NCBI RefSeq assembly: GCF_003096195.1
Contig: NZ_CP023004.1
Location: 1,840,501-1,904,500 of the forward strand
Direction of reading: 5' to 3'
Origin: Ereboglobus luteus
GTDB lineage: Bacteria > Verrucomicrobiota > Verrucomicrobiia > Opitutales > Opitutaceae
Length of the DNA stretch: 64,000 nt
Each line of letters opens with the position of its first letter. Position 1 is the stretch's first letter. Position numbers and translations under genes: made by a program. This document shows, in pieces, positions 40,595 through 49,980 of this stretch. The notes under the pieces were generated by a model. It worked only from the letters and a program-made list of their open reading frames with translations, was not told where the DNA came from and made no database searches.

Positions 40595-43273
40595 ATGCAC
40601 AAACCCTCGGCCCTGCTCTCCGCGTTTTTCGCGCTCACCATCCTCGCCGCTTTTTCGAATGCGCAGACCCCCTCCGCTTCCGACTCCGCGCGCGAACGCG
40701 TTTCGTTCAACGCCGGCTGGCGCTTCGTGCGCGAGGACCCGCCGAATGTCGGCAAGTCGCTCAACTACGAGCGCGTCAAGCCGTGGCTGCTCCCGTGCGG
40801 CGACGACTTGCTTAACATGAGCCCGCCCGCCGCGCTCCGTCTGCCGCCGCCGGCGCCAAACCCCGCCCACCTTTACGGTCGCGCCATTGACTACACCACA
40901 TCCAAATTCAACGACTCTGCCTGGCGCGCGCTCGACCTCCCTCACGACTGGGGCATCGAGGGGCCGTTCTATCAGGAGCTTACCGGCAAGACCGCGAAAC
41001 TGCCGTGGTTCGGCGTCGCGTGGTATCGCAAAACTTTCGACCTGCCCGCCACCGACGCCGGACGCCGGATCTACCTCGAACTCGACGGCGCGATGTCTTA
41101 TTCGATGGTTTGGATCAACGGCCAGTTCGCCGGCGGCTGGCCCTACGGCTACTCCTCGTGGCGCGTCGATCTGACGCCGCACATCAAGCCCGGCGCGAAA
41201 AACGTGATCGCCATCCGCCTCGACAATCCCCGCGAGGCATCGCGCTGGTATCCCGGCGGCGGCATTTATCGCAACACCTGGCTGCTCAAAACCGCGCCCG
41301 TCGCCATTGCGCAATGGGGCGTTTTTGTCACCACGCCGCGCGTCACCGCGACCTCCGCCATCGTCGATGTCGCCGTCACGCTCGACAACAAAACCGACGC
41401 TCGCGCCGAAACCAAACTCACCACGCGCCTCTATGCCGCCGACGCCAACGGCGCGCCCTCCGGCTCCGCGATCGCCACCGCCCAACCCGCAGCGCTCAAC
41501 GCTCCCGCGCTCAACCAAGCGTGGATTTCGCAAACCTTCACGCTCGAAAACCCGCGCCTTTGGAGTCTCGGGGAGCGCAACCGCTACGTCGCGGAAACAG
41601 AAATCACCCAAGGTGGAAAAGTCATCGACCGCGTGCTCACGCCCTTCGGAATCCGCTCCATCGAGCACACCACGGAAGGCTTTTTCCTCAACGGCAAACG
41701 CGTTCCCATTCGCGGCGTCTGCATGCATCACGACCTCGGCGCGCTCGGTTCCGCGCTCAATCTCCGCGCGCTCGAGCGCCAGATCGAAATCCTCCAGTCG
41801 TTCGGCACCAACGCCATTCGCACCTCGCACAACCCGCCCGCGCCCGAACTCCTCGAACTCTGCGACCGCATGGGCATGCTCGTGCAAGTCGAGGCGTTCG
41901 ATGCCTGGGCCATCGGAAAAGTGCGCGACGACTACTCGCGTCTCTTCCCCGACTGGGCCGAAAAAGATCTCCGCGCCATGGTGCGCCGCGACCGCAATCA
42001 CCCCAGCGTCATTCAATGGAGCATCGGCAACGAAATCCGCGAGCAAGCCGCGCCCGGCGGATGGAAAACCGCCGCGCATCTCGCCGGTGTCATCCGCGAG
42101 GAGGACCGCACGCGTCCCGTCGCCGCCGGCTTTAACGTAATTCAATCCGCCTACAACGGCATGATGACCGCCGTCGACATCGTCGGTTACAATTACAAGC
42201 CGCGGGAATACGCCAAGGTTCGCGCCACCCATCCGCACCTCCTGCTCTTGGGCGCCGAAACCGCCTCCACCATCAGCACGCGCGGCGTGTATGTGTTTCC
42301 CGTCAGCGACAACAAGGCCGATGGCCTGGATCGTCAAAACTTCCAGATGAGCTCCTACGACCTCTACGCCCCGCGCTGGGCCACCACGCCCGACGACGAA
42401 TGGCGCTCGCACGACGAAGTGCCCGGCGTCATGGGCGAGTTTGTTTGGACCGGTTTCGATTACCTCGGCGAACCCACGCCCTATAACAGCGACACCACCA
42501 ACCTCCTCAACTTCGCCGGCGCCGCCGACCGCGCCCGCATGGAAAAGGAAATGAACGCGCTCGACAAAAAACGCGTTCCCTCACGCAGCTCGTATTTCGG
42601 TATCGTCGATCTCGCCGGTTTTCCGAAAGACCGCTACTACCTCTACCAATCGCACTGGATGCCCGACAAACCGATGGCGCACATCCTGCCGCACTGGAAC
42701 TGGCCCGAGCGCATCGGCCAGGTCACGCCCGTGCACGTTTACACCAGCGGCGACGAGGCCGAGCTGTTCCTTAACGGCAAATCCCTCGGACGCAAAAAAC
42801 GCGGCCAATACGAATACCGCTTCCGCTGGAACGATGTTGTTTACGCGCCGGGCGAGTTAAAAGTCGTCACCTATAAAAACGGCAAGCCCTGGGCCGAAAC
42901 GACAACGCTCACCACGGGTGGGGCGGAGAAACTTTTGCTTGCGGCGGACCGCCGGGAAATCCGCGCCGACGGACGGGACCTCAGCTTCATCACCGTGACC
43001 GTTGCCGACAAAAACGGACGGCAAGTCCCTCGCTCGATGAACAAGATTAATTTCTCCATCACCGGTCCCGGCGAAATCGTGGCCGTGGACAACGGCGACC
43101 CGACGAGCCACGCTCCCTTTCAAGCCAGCGAACGCGAGGCGTTCAACGGCCTCGCCCTCGTGATCGTTCGCGCGAAGCCCGGCGCAACCGGCTCGTTCAC
43201 GCTGCGCGCCGAAAGCGAAACCCTCGCGCCCGCGGAAATCGCAATCAGCGCCAACCAAGAATCGCGGGAGTGA
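40595..43273 (+). CDS. Secreted GH2 beta-galactosidase-like glycosidase
   Basis: An 892-residue glycoside hydrolase family 2 enzyme. It has a signal peptide (to about 24), the N-terminal sugar-binding jelly roll (LPHDWGIEGPF to SRWYPGGGIYRN), an immunoglobulin-like domain, and a TIM barrel with acid/base Glu480 in SIGNE and nucleophile Glu555 in LLGAETAS. A C-terminal DUF4982-type domain (SGDEAELFLNGKSLG) and a final beta domain follow. These enzymes release beta-galactose or related residues from plant or host glycans. It stands alone, without a transporter. Exact sugar specificity cannot be read from sequence. Confidence 0.93.
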   Translation: MHKPSALLSAFFALTILAAFSNAQTPSASDSARERVSFNAGWRFVREDPPNVGKSLNYERVKPWLLPCGDDLLNMSPPAALRLPPPAPNPAHLYGRAIDYTTSKFNDSAWRALDLPHDWGIEGPFYQELTGKTAKLPWFGVAWYRKTFDLPATDAGRRIYLELDGAMSYSMVWINGQFAGGWPYGYSSWRVDLTPHIKPGAKNVIAIRLDNPREASRWYPGGGIYRNTWLLKTAPVAIAQWGVFVTTPRVTATSAIVDVAVTLDNKTDARAETKLTTRLYAADANGAPSGSAIATAQPAALNAPALNQAWISQTFTLENPRLWSLGERNRYVAETEITQGGKVIDRVLTPFGIRSIEHTTEGFFLNGKRVPIRGVCMHHDLGALGSALNLRALERQIEILQSFGTNAIRTSHNPPAPELLELCDRMGMLVQVEAFDAWAIGKVRDDYSRLFPDWAEKDLRAMVRRDRNHPSVIQWSIGNEIREQAAPGGWKTAAHLAGVIREEDRTRPVAAGFNVIQSAYNGMMTAVDIVGYNYKPREYAKVRATHPHLLLLGAETASTISTRGVYVFPVSDNKADGLDRQNFQMSSYDLYAPRWATTPDDEWRSHDEVPGVMGEFVWTGFDYLGEPTPYNSDTTNLLNFAGAADRARMEKEMNALDKKRVPSRSSYFGIVDLAGFPKDRYYLYQSHWMPDKPMAHILPHWNWPERIGQVTPVHVYTSGDEAELFLNGKSLGRKKRGQYEYRFRWNDVVYAPGELKVVTYKNGKPWAETTTLTTGGAEKLLLAADRREIRADGRDLSFITVTVADKNGRQVPRSMNKINFSITGPGEIVAVDNGDPTSHAPFQASEREAFNGLALVIVRAKPGATGSFTLRAESETLAPAEIAISANQESRE

Positions 43274-43443
43274 TTAAAAGTGTGACTGTGGCGAGGGTGG
43301 GGCGGTTGGCAGACTGGCGCCAACCGCTCAAAACGCCGAACCCGCCGCGTTTTTCGTTTCACTCGCCCTGCCATCCGTGATGGCAAAAGTAATATTGCAA
43401 AACAGACGGGGCGCGCACAGGCACAGCGTGGAATAAACGCCGC

Positions 43444-44352
43444 TTGAAACCGCCTGTCACAACTTCCGATTCTCCTTCTGCCGACGCACTGCACAAACGC
43501 GCGATCGCGCTGTTGTTTGCAACGGCGTTGTTCTGGAGTCTTGGCGGGGTGCTCATCAAGCTGGTGCCGTGGTCGCCGCTCGCGATTTCGAGCGCGCGCG
43601 GATTTATCGCGGCGGCGGTGCTCGCGCTGGTGATTCGGCCGCGGCGATTGTCGTTTTCATGGGCGTCGCTCGCGACGGCGCTCAGTTACGCGGGGTGCAC
43701 GATCACGTTTGTCGCGGCCACGAAACTCACCACGGCGGCCAATGCGATTTTGCTCCAGCACACATGCCCGGTCTGGGTCGCCCTGCTCGGCTGGTGGCTG
43801 CTGCGCGAGCGCGCCACGCGGGCCGACTGGATCGCGATCGTGGCCACGCTCGCGGGCATCACATTGTTTTTTGCGGACAAGTTTCGCGCGGATTTGTTTT
43901 TGGGCAATATCGTCGCGATCATCAGCGGCGTGTTCTTCGGGCTGACGGCGATTTTCATGCGCAGGCAAAAAGACTCGTCGCCGGCGGATGCGTTGATCCT
44001 CGGCAATCTTATCAGCGGATTTGTCGGGTTGCCGGCATTGATTCACGCGCCGTTTGGAGGGACGTCCGCGACAGGGTGGGGCGCGCTCATCGCGCTTGGA
44101 ACGGTGCAGCTCGCGCTCGCGTATTTCCTCTATGCGCGGGCGATCAGGCACGTCACCGCGCTTGAGGCGGTTTTGATTCCGGTGATCGAGCCGATTCTCA
44201 ATCCCGTGTGGGTGATGCTCGCCATCGGCGAGGTGCCCGCGCCGTGGGCGATTGTCGGCGGTGTGATTGTGCTCGGGGCGTCGGTGTTTCGCGCGTGGGT
44301 GGCGATCCGCAAAAGCTCACCATCTCCGCGGACGAAGGCGCAAGGGACGTGA
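43444..44352 (+). CDS. EamA/DMT-superfamily transporter
   Basis: A 302-residue membrane protein with ten predicted helices arranged as two EamA repeats (about 17-150 and 160-290), the standard drug/metabolite transporter layout used for export of amino acids and metabolites. FWSLGGVLIKL at the start and LEAVLIPVIEPILNPVW near the end are typical. The start is a TTG at 43444, as no ATG lies near the first helix. Substrate unknown. Confidence 0.9.
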   Translation: MKPPVTTSDSPSADALHKRAIALLFATALFWSLGGVLIKLVPWSPLAISSARGFIAAAVLALVIRPRRLSFSWASLATALSYAGCTITFVAATKLTTAANAILLQHTCPVWVALLGWWLLRERATRADWIAIVATLAGITLFFADKFRADLFLGNIVAIISGVFFGLTAIFMRRQKDSSPADALILGNLISGFVGLPALIHAPFGGTSATGWGALIALGTVQLALAYFLYARAIRHVTALEAVLIPVIEPILNPVWVMLAIGEVPAPWAIVGGVIVLGASVFRAWVAIRKSSPSPRTKAQGT

Positions 44353-44470
44353 GTGATTGCGGGCGGCATTTATCGCCGTGTCGAAATAAGAACGTGCCCG
44401 GTTTGTTCGTCCGCATTTTTTAGGCGGGGCAAAACCCGCCCTGCTTGTGATGTCTTTCCAAGCGCCCTGA

Positions 44471-44962
44471 TCACTTAACCGCGCTCGCGTTTTCCAGAAG
44501 GTAGATGCCGCTTAGGTAACCGTTTTCCTCGATCGCGCCGACTCGCAACGTGCCCTCAAACGATTTCGGGACATCCGGCAAATAGGTGTCCGGTTTTGCC
44601 ATGCGCACGACAACCCACTCGTTCATTTGCGGTTGCTCGCCGAAGCAGCACATCGTCCGGTCGCGCAGAAGCAGGAACTCGACCACACGCCCGCCTTCCG
44701 TGCGCACGGGCAGCATGAAGCCGGTGATGGTGGCTTTTTTCCCGTTGAGTTTGCGAACGGCGGCGGGGAGTTGTTCGTCTATTTGCGGGCCGGCCTGCGC
44801 GTTGGGTTTGTCCGGATCGTAGGCCGGCGGGCTGAACGGAAAACCGCCGAACACATCGAAGCCAACCTTGTTGTCGTCGCTGCGGCCTGTGTTTGCGCCG
44901 GCAACCGCGCAAATGAGCGCGAATGCGGCGGCAAGCGAAAGGAAACGGACGGCAAGGGTCAT
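44471..44962 (-). CDS. DUF3299 periplasmic protein
   Basis: A 163-residue exported protein with a signal peptide (about 1-25) and a DUF3299 domain. The domain is recognised by KATITGFMLPVRTEGGRVVEFLLLRDRTMCCFG, with its paired Cys, followed by EWVVVRM. DUF3299 proteins are common in the envelope of Gram-negative bacteria and occur near ABC exporters, but have no assigned function. The ATG at 44962 places the signal peptide at the N-terminus. Confidence 0.85.
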   Translation of the reverse strand: MTLAVRFLSLAAAFALICAVAGANTGRSDDNKVGFDVFGGFPFSPPAYDPDKPNAQAGPQIDEQLPAAVRKLNGKKATITGFMLPVRTEGGRVVEFLLLRDRTMCCFGEQPQMNEWVVVRMAKPDTYLPDVPKSFEGTLRVGAIEENGYLSGIYLLENASAVK

Positions 44963-45045
44963 GACGCCAAAATTTGGCCGTTGGCGCGGAAGGGTCAACA
45001 ATCGGCTTTCCAGTTCGGCACACTTTGCTCAACCTGTGCGTTTTT

Positions 45046-45879
45046 GTGAGCCAGAACGACGACAACAACGACGACGATATCTATGAATCCGACGGCAGTT
45101 TGCCGGAGGACGTCATGGATCCGCGAGAGAAACCCATGGGCTTCTTCGATCACCTCGAGGAATTACGCTGGGTGATTCTCAAGTGCATTGTCGTTTACGT
45201 GCTCTTTGCGGTGGTGATCGGCGTTTTTCTCAGGCAGGCGAACTCGATCCTCCTGCTGCCGTTCAACATGGCGCGCGAGCAGTTTCCCGAGCTTCCGGAA
45301 AACTTGCGGATGATTTATGTCACGGATTCGTTCACGGCGGTGATCCAGCTTTGCTTTCTCGGGGCGCTGGTGCCGGCGATGCCGTTCTTCTTTTTCTTCG
45401 CATCCCAGTTTGTCGCGCCCGCGCTCACGAAAAAGGAAAAGCACATGATTATCCCCGTGTGCCTGTCGTCGCTGGTCCTTTTTGTGGTCGGGTCGCTGTT
45501 CAGCTTTCTCCTGCTCGTGCCGAGCACGTTAAAAATTTCCGCGCTGACCGGCGACATACTTGGCGCGACCGCCGAGTGGACGATTGCGAGTTATTACGGC
45601 ACGCTTGCCTGGCTGACAATCGGCGTGGGCATATCGTTTGAATTTCCGCTCGTGATCGTGTTGCTGGTTTATCTCGGCATCTTGCGGGTGGAGACGCTGC
45701 GCAAATACCGCCGCCACGCGATCGTGGGCATTTTCATCATGGCGGCGATCATCACGCCGACGCCCGACCCGTTCACGCAAACGATCTTCGCGCTGCCGTT
45801 GTATGTGTTGTTCGAGACGGCGATTTTCATCGGCGGCCGCATGCAGAAAAAACGCGACGAAGCCGCGCAGGCCCAATAA
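45046..45879 (+). CDS. tatC: Twin-arginine translocase subunit TatC
   Basis: A 277-residue membrane protein with six helices, the receptor for twin-arginine signal peptides. The first conserved segment FFDHLEELRW (after an acidic, Asn/Asp-rich N-terminus), a central PFFFFFASQFVAPALTKKEK, and TPTPDPFTQ near the end are TatC landmarks. GTG 45046 includes the acidic N-terminal region; ATG 45115 would start just before MDPREKPMGFF and is a realistic alternative. No tatA or tatB is next to it. Confidence 0.94.
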   Translation: MSQNDDNNDDDIYESDGSLPEDVMDPREKPMGFFDHLEELRWVILKCIVVYVLFAVVIGVFLRQANSILLLPFNMAREQFPELPENLRMIYVTDSFTAVIQLCFLGALVPAMPFFFFFASQFVAPALTKKEKHMIIPVCLSSLVLFVVGSLFSFLLLVPSTLKISALTGDILGATAEWTIASYYGTLAWLTIGVGISFEFPLVIVLLVYLGILRVETLRKYRRHAIVGIFIMAAIITPTPDPFTQTIFALPLYVLFETAIFIGGRMQKKRDEAAQAQ

Positions 45880-45919
45880 CGGGGCGCGTTTGCTTGTCAC
45901 AAAACGACGTTTGAAATCC

Positions 45920-48064
45920 TCAGGCGGCCTTCACCCGTTTGATCGGGTATTCGGTGACGGTGAGGCCTTTGTTGCCGCGGGCGCCGACGCCCAGGCGGGC
46001 GGCGTCGAACTCGAACTCTTTTTTGCGCGCGCTGCAGCGGCCGCTCAGCTCGATGTTGAGCGTGGCGGGCATGTCGGCTTCTTTTTTCGCGACGTGAAAA
46101 TACACGACTTTTGAGCCTTCGCTCGATACGAGGGGGTAAAGTTTTTCGCGCGTCACTCCGCCGATTTGGAAGCGCTTGGCGAAGGCCTTGCCGGTCTTTT
46201 TGTCCTGATAGACCATCGTGTAGAAGTGTTTGTCGCCTTCCTTGGGCATGATCGCGATGTGGATGATGTTGCGGCCCATGAAGAGCTTGTCGGCCACGCG
46301 GGCGACTTTCATCGTGCCGTCGGCCATGAAGCAGAGCACATCGTCGAGGACGGTGCACTCGGTCACGAATTCGTGCTGGCGCCAGTTCAGGCCGATGAAG
46401 CCCTCGTCGCGATTCACATAGAGGCGCTGGTTGGCGGAGACGACTTCGGCGAGGCTGATTTGCTCAATCTCGTCATACTCGGTGCGGCGCTTGCGGCCCT
46501 TGCCGTATTTTTCCTGAAGCGTCTCGAACCATTTGACTGCGTAGGCGGTGAGGTGCTTGAGGTTGTGCTTCGTGCCGGAGATTTCCTTTTCGATGCCCTT
46601 GATTTCCTCCTCGGCCTTGAAGCGGTTGTAGGCGGCGGTGCGCTTGATGGGGATGTCGCCGAGCTTGGTGATGTCCTCGTCGGTGACCGGGCGGCGGAGG
46701 CGTTTGATGAAGGGTTGCAGGCCTTTGCGGATGGCTTCGTCGGCGGCTTCCTTGGTTTTGCAGGTTTCGATGAGCTTGTAGACTTTTTCCTCGATGAAAA
46801 TGCGCACGAGCGAATCCCAGTGCCATTTGGCTTCGAGCTCCTCGAGGCGGATTTCAAGTTCTTGTTTGAGAAGCGAAACAGTCTTATCGGTCGAACGCTT
46901 GAGGATGTCGGGGACGGAGAGGAATATGGGGCGGTCGTTTCCTTGCTCGTCGGTTTCGATGACGCAGGCGGCGGGCGAGATCGAAACCTGGCAGTTGGTG
47001 AACACGTAGAGCTGCTGGATGACCTGGTCGGGATCGCTGCCTTGCGGGAGGTGAACGAGGATTTCGACCTTGTCGGAGGTGTTGTCGTCAACGTGCTTGA
47101 CCTTGAGCTTGCCCTTGGCGTTGGCGCCGAGGATCGAGTCGATGAGCGAGGTGGTGGTGACGCCGAACGGCAGCTCGGTGATGGCGAGCAGGTATTTGGT
47201 GCGCTGCTCGATGCGGGCGCGGATCTTCACCTTGCCGCCGCGCGCGCCGTTGTTGTATTCGGAAAAATCGGCGATGCCGCCCGTCGGGAAATCGGGGAAG
47301 ATGCGGAAGTTTTTTCCCTGAAGGTGATTGATGGAGGCGCGGCAGAGGTCGTTGAAATTGTGCGGCAGAATGCGCGTGGAAAGGCCGACCGCGATGCCCT
47401 CAGCACCCTCGGCGAGGACGAGCGGGAACTTGACGGGAAGCGTGACGGGCTCCTTCGCGCGTCCGTCGTAGCTGAGCTGCCACGTGGTGGTTTTTGCGTT
47501 GAAAACAACCTCGCGCGCGAAAGGCGTGAGGCGCGCCTCGATGTAACGCGCGGCGGCGGCGCCGTCACCAGTGAGGGTGTTGCCAAAATTGCCCTGCGGC
47601 TCGATGAGCAGGCCGCGTTGCGCGATGCCGACAAGCGCGGCCTCGATGGAGGCGTCGCCGTGCGGATGGAAACGCATCGCGGCGCCGACGACGTTTGCGA
47701 CTTTGTTGAAACGGCCGTCGTCCATTTCGTGAAGCGTGTGGAGAATGCGGCGCTGCACGGGCTTGAGGCCGTCGTCGATATGCGGCACGGCGCGGTCGAG
47801 AATCACGTAGCTGGCGTAGTCGAGGAACCACGAATTGTAATGCCGCACAAGCGTGGCGTTGGGGCTGTTTTCCTTGGGCACGGGTGGATGCTCGGAATCG
47901 GGGGCGTCGGAGGCCTCGTCGGCATCAGTTGCCGCCGCTGCGGCAGTCGGGGTCGCGCCGGATGCGGGGACGGAAGCGGGAGACGTGTCGTTGGCGGCAT
48001 TTGCGCCGTCGAGTGGCAATTCGGATTGGTCGTCGGAATCGGAAGGTTGTTTGCGTTTGGCCAT
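45920..48064 (-). CDS. Type IIA topoisomerase subunit A (ParC/GyrA-like)
   Basis: A 714-residue DNA topoisomerase A subunit that cuts and rejoins both DNA strands via Tyr174 (ARYIEARLT). The N-terminal 70 residues are a low-complexity Ala/Asp/Ser/Pro extension. The winged-helix domain with DGLKPVQRRIL and FHPHGDASI follows, then the tower and coiled-coil regions. The C-terminal region is short, without the clear GyrA-box wheel (QRRGGKG), arguing for topoisomerase IV-type decatenation rather than gyrase. No partner B subunit lies nearby. The class call is firm; ParC versus GyrA is likely but not proven. Confidence 0.93.
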   Translation of the reverse strand: MAKRKQPSDSDDQSELPLDGANAANDTSPASVPASGATPTAAAAATDADEASDAPDSEHPPVPKENSPNATLVRHYNSWFLDYASYVILDRAVPHIDDGLKPVQRRILHTLHEMDDGRFNKVANVVGAAMRFHPHGDASIEAALVGIAQRGLLIEPQGNFGNTLTGDGAAAARYIEARLTPFAREVVFNAKTTTWQLSYDGRAKEPVTLPVKFPLVLAEGAEGIAVGLSTRILPHNFNDLCRASINHLQGKNFRIFPDFPTGGIADFSEYNNGARGGKVKIRARIEQRTKYLLAITELPFGVTTTSLIDSILGANAKGKLKVKHVDDNTSDKVEILVHLPQGSDPDQVIQQLYVFTNCQVSISPAACVIETDEQGNDRPIFLSVPDILKRSTDKTVSLLKQELEIRLEELEAKWHWDSLVRIFIEEKVYKLIETCKTKEAADEAIRKGLQPFIKRLRRPVTDEDITKLGDIPIKRTAAYNRFKAEEEIKGIEKEISGTKHNLKHLTAYAVKWFETLQEKYGKGRKRRTEYDEIEQISLAEVVSANQRLYVNRDEGFIGLNWRQHEFVTECTVLDDVLCFMADGTMKVARVADKLFMGRNIIHIAIMPKEGDKHFYTMVYQDKKTGKAFAKRFQIGGVTREKLYPLVSSEGSKVVYFHVAKKEADMPATLNIELSGRCSARKKEFEFDAARLGVGARGNKGLTVTEYPIKRVKAA

Positions 48065-48162
48065 CGAGAAATTGAAAACCTCGATAAAACGTAATCATGC
48101 GCCCGCGAGCCAAGAATGAAATGCGAGAGACCTTTGATTCGATATGCCTTTGATGTGATAAC

Positions 48163-48196
48163 TTGTTTTATTTCAATTAATTAAAATATAAAACAA
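48163..48196. repeat. AT-rich inverted repeat before the sigma factor gene
   Basis: TTGTTTTAT (48163-48171) and ATAAAACAA (48188-48196) form a perfect 9-bp dyad around a 16-base AT-rich spacer, about 115 bases upstream of the sigma gene start. It could be a regulator site or a weak terminator; there is no GC-rich stem. The remainder of 48065-48311 has no gene. Confidence 0.4.
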
Positions 48197-48311
48197 ATCC
48201 ACCAAAACACGCCCGAATCGGATCCCCAACAGATATTCGGCTGCACATGAATATTCCGCCTCGACGAGCTCCGTCTTCGCACGTAAATCTCGCGTTTTCA
48301 GATCGTTCAAC

Positions 48312-48941
48312 TTGGACAAGCAAAATCCAGTCGATTTAAGCGCAACTTCGCAGCCCGACATCCGTCAAGCTACGGACACGACATGTGCGCGCAACGAATC
48401 AGACGATATTGCCGCGCTCACGGAGACTGTCCGCAAAGCGCAAACCGGGGACGAAGACGCCCAGCGCACGCTCATACTCGCATACCAGCACCGTGTGGCT
48501 GGTTTCATCTACACCATCACCAACCGCGGCGACTCCGTGGAGGATCTAGCGCAGATCGTTTTTATTAAAATGATACGCGCCCTTCCACGCCTCGTGCAAC
48601 CCGCCCAATTCGAAGCCTGGCTCTTCCGCCTCGCGCGCAACGCCTGTATCGACCACATCCGCCGCCAGCGCTGGCAAAAATTCCTGACACCCATCGAAAC
48701 CGAGGAACGCGTCCTCGATATTCCTGACAAACCCAGCGGCGTTGACACCGAGGAACTCGACGCCCTCAACCATGCCATCGCCAAACTCAAGCCCAAGGAT
48801 CGCGCGCTCATCGCTCTCGCGCAGGAAGGCCGCAGCCAGGTCGAGATGGCCGAGATCACCGGCGTGAGCGTCGTCGCGCTCAAGGCCCGCCTTCACCGGG
48901 CTCGTGAACAACTGAAACACTATTATGAAAACACCAACTGA
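48312..48941 (+). CDS. ECF-type RNA polymerase sigma factor
   Basis: A 209-residue sigma-70 family protein: region 2 (DSVEDLAQIVFIKMIRALPRL) and region 4 (LKPKDRALIALAQEGRSQVEMAEITGVSVVALKARLHRARE), after a polar N-terminal segment of about 35 residues. The start is a TTG at 48312, as no ATG lies before region 2. It overlaps the next gene by 17 bases, and a third gene follows after 39 bases, making a sigma / small membrane protein / sensor-like trio that resembles CnrH-type metal-responsive systems in layout. Confidence 0.92.
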   Translation: MDKQNPVDLSATSQPDIRQATDTTCARNESDDIAALTETVRKAQTGDEDAQRTLILAYQHRVAGFIYTITNRGDSVEDLAQIVFIKMIRALPRLVQPAQFEAWLFRLARNACIDHIRRQRWQKFLTPIETEERVLDIPDKPSGVDTEELDALNHAIAKLKPKDRALIALAQEGRSQVEMAEITGVSVVALKARLHRAREQLKHYYENTN

Positions 48942-49242
48942 CCCAACTCGCGACCCCCGCCTCTGGGCGCAAAGACAGGCCTATGCGGCCAGTCTCCTGC
49001 CCGGCAACTTTGCGGACAACGTCCTGCGCGCGGCCCGTCTCGCCGACGAGGACGCCGAGCCCGCGCACACCCGCGTTTGGCGGTTTTTCCACAACCCCTT
49101 CACGCTCTCCGCGCTCACCGCCTGCGCGTGCTTCGCCGCGGTTGTGTTTTTTCACACCCAATCCGTCAACCAGACCAACGAGAAAAACCTCGCCGACTGG
49201 CGCGATCTCGCCGAGCAAGTGGCGAGCTTTGACCCATTCTAA
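48925..49242 (+). CDS. Small single-span membrane protein, probable anti-sigma factor
   Basis: A 105-residue protein with about 55 cytoplasmic residues, one membrane segment (about 58-76) and a short outer tail. It overlaps the sigma gene by 17 bases, and that coupling plus the topology suggests it holds the sigma factor at the membrane, as CnrY-type anti-sigma proteins do. No zinc-binding HxxxCxxC motif is present. The function is inferred from position and topology only. Confidence 0.7.
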   Translation: MKTPTDPTRDPRLWAQRQAYAASLLPGNFADNVLRAARLADEDAEPAHTRVWRFFHNPFTLSALTACACFAAVVFFHTQSVNQTNEKNLADWRDLAEQVASFDPF

Positions 49243-49281
49243 ACAGCCCCTCCCATCCATCGCACGCACGCACATAAATCC

Positions 49282-49887
49282 ATGAATAAAATTCTTCCCT
49301 TCATACTGACTACCGTCATCGGATTTGCCGTGGGCGTGGGAGCCGGCGTTTGGATCGGGCGCACCCCGACCATCGACGCGCCCCCAGCCGGCATACTTGA
49401 TGAAGTCAAGGACGCGCCCATCGGCTCAAGCAGTCCCGCGCCCGCCGCGGCAAGCGCGCACCGCGAAGAAGCCTATCGCCAGATTCGCGCCGAAATGGAG
49501 GACTTCCGGCAAAAAATCATCCTGATGAAAAACAGCCTCCGGGACCAAATGGATCCGATCCTCACGCCCGAGCAACGCGAGCATGTGAAACGCTGGCGCG
49601 AGCGCCCGCCACCGCCTCCCCAACCCGCCGGAACCCCGGCGCCCGCCCGCGGACGCAGCAAGTTGTGGGAGGGTTTCGACTCGGCCATTGTCATCATGAT
49701 GGTGCCCGTCTCGCTCGAACGCCTCGACGAAAGTCTCGGCTTCACACCCGAGCAAAAAGACGCCGTGCACAAACTCCTCCTCGAGCGCCGCGCAAAGTTT
49801 CTCGAACTCGTGGACACCACGCCGCCGCCCAGCTTCAAGGTTCTCAAGTTCGCGCCCCCCGAGGCCAAGGTGCCGCCCGCGAAATAA
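49282..49887 (+). CDS. Periplasmic heavy-metal-sensor-like protein
   Basis: A 201-residue protein anchored by one N-terminal segment (about 5-24). The periplasmic part has helices with two LTPEQ/FTPEQ stretches (LTPEQREHVKRWRE and FTPEQKDAVHKLLLERRAKFLEL), which recall the CnrX/CpxP-like sensor fold, separated by a Pro-rich loop. His and Met ligands are few, so metal binding is uncertain. It ends the sigma operon and is followed by a terminator. Its likely role is sensing a periplasmic signal that releases the sigma factor (inference). Confidence 0.72.
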   Translation: MNKILPFILTTVIGFAVGVGAGVWIGRTPTIDAPPAGILDEVKDAPIGSSSPAPAAASAHREEAYRQIRAEMEDFRQKIILMKNSLRDQMDPILTPEQREHVKRWRERPPPPPQPAGTPAPARGRSKLWEGFDSAIVIMMVPVSLERLDESLGFTPEQKDAVHKLLLERRAKFLELVDTTPPPSFKVLKFAPPEAKVPPAK

Positions 49888-49912
49888 TTTCCGCTCATGC
49901 GCACATTCGCGA

Positions 49913-49941
49913 AACACGGGTCTTCACGCCCGTGTTTTTTT
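49913..49941 (+). terminator. Rho-independent terminator of the sigma operon
   Basis: An 8-bp perfect stem (AACACGGG 49913-49920 with 49929-49936), loop TCTTCACG, then a T-run. Confidence 0.93.
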
Positions 49942-49980
49942 GTGCCATAAACACGTCACAACATCGCATTCCGCATCCTC

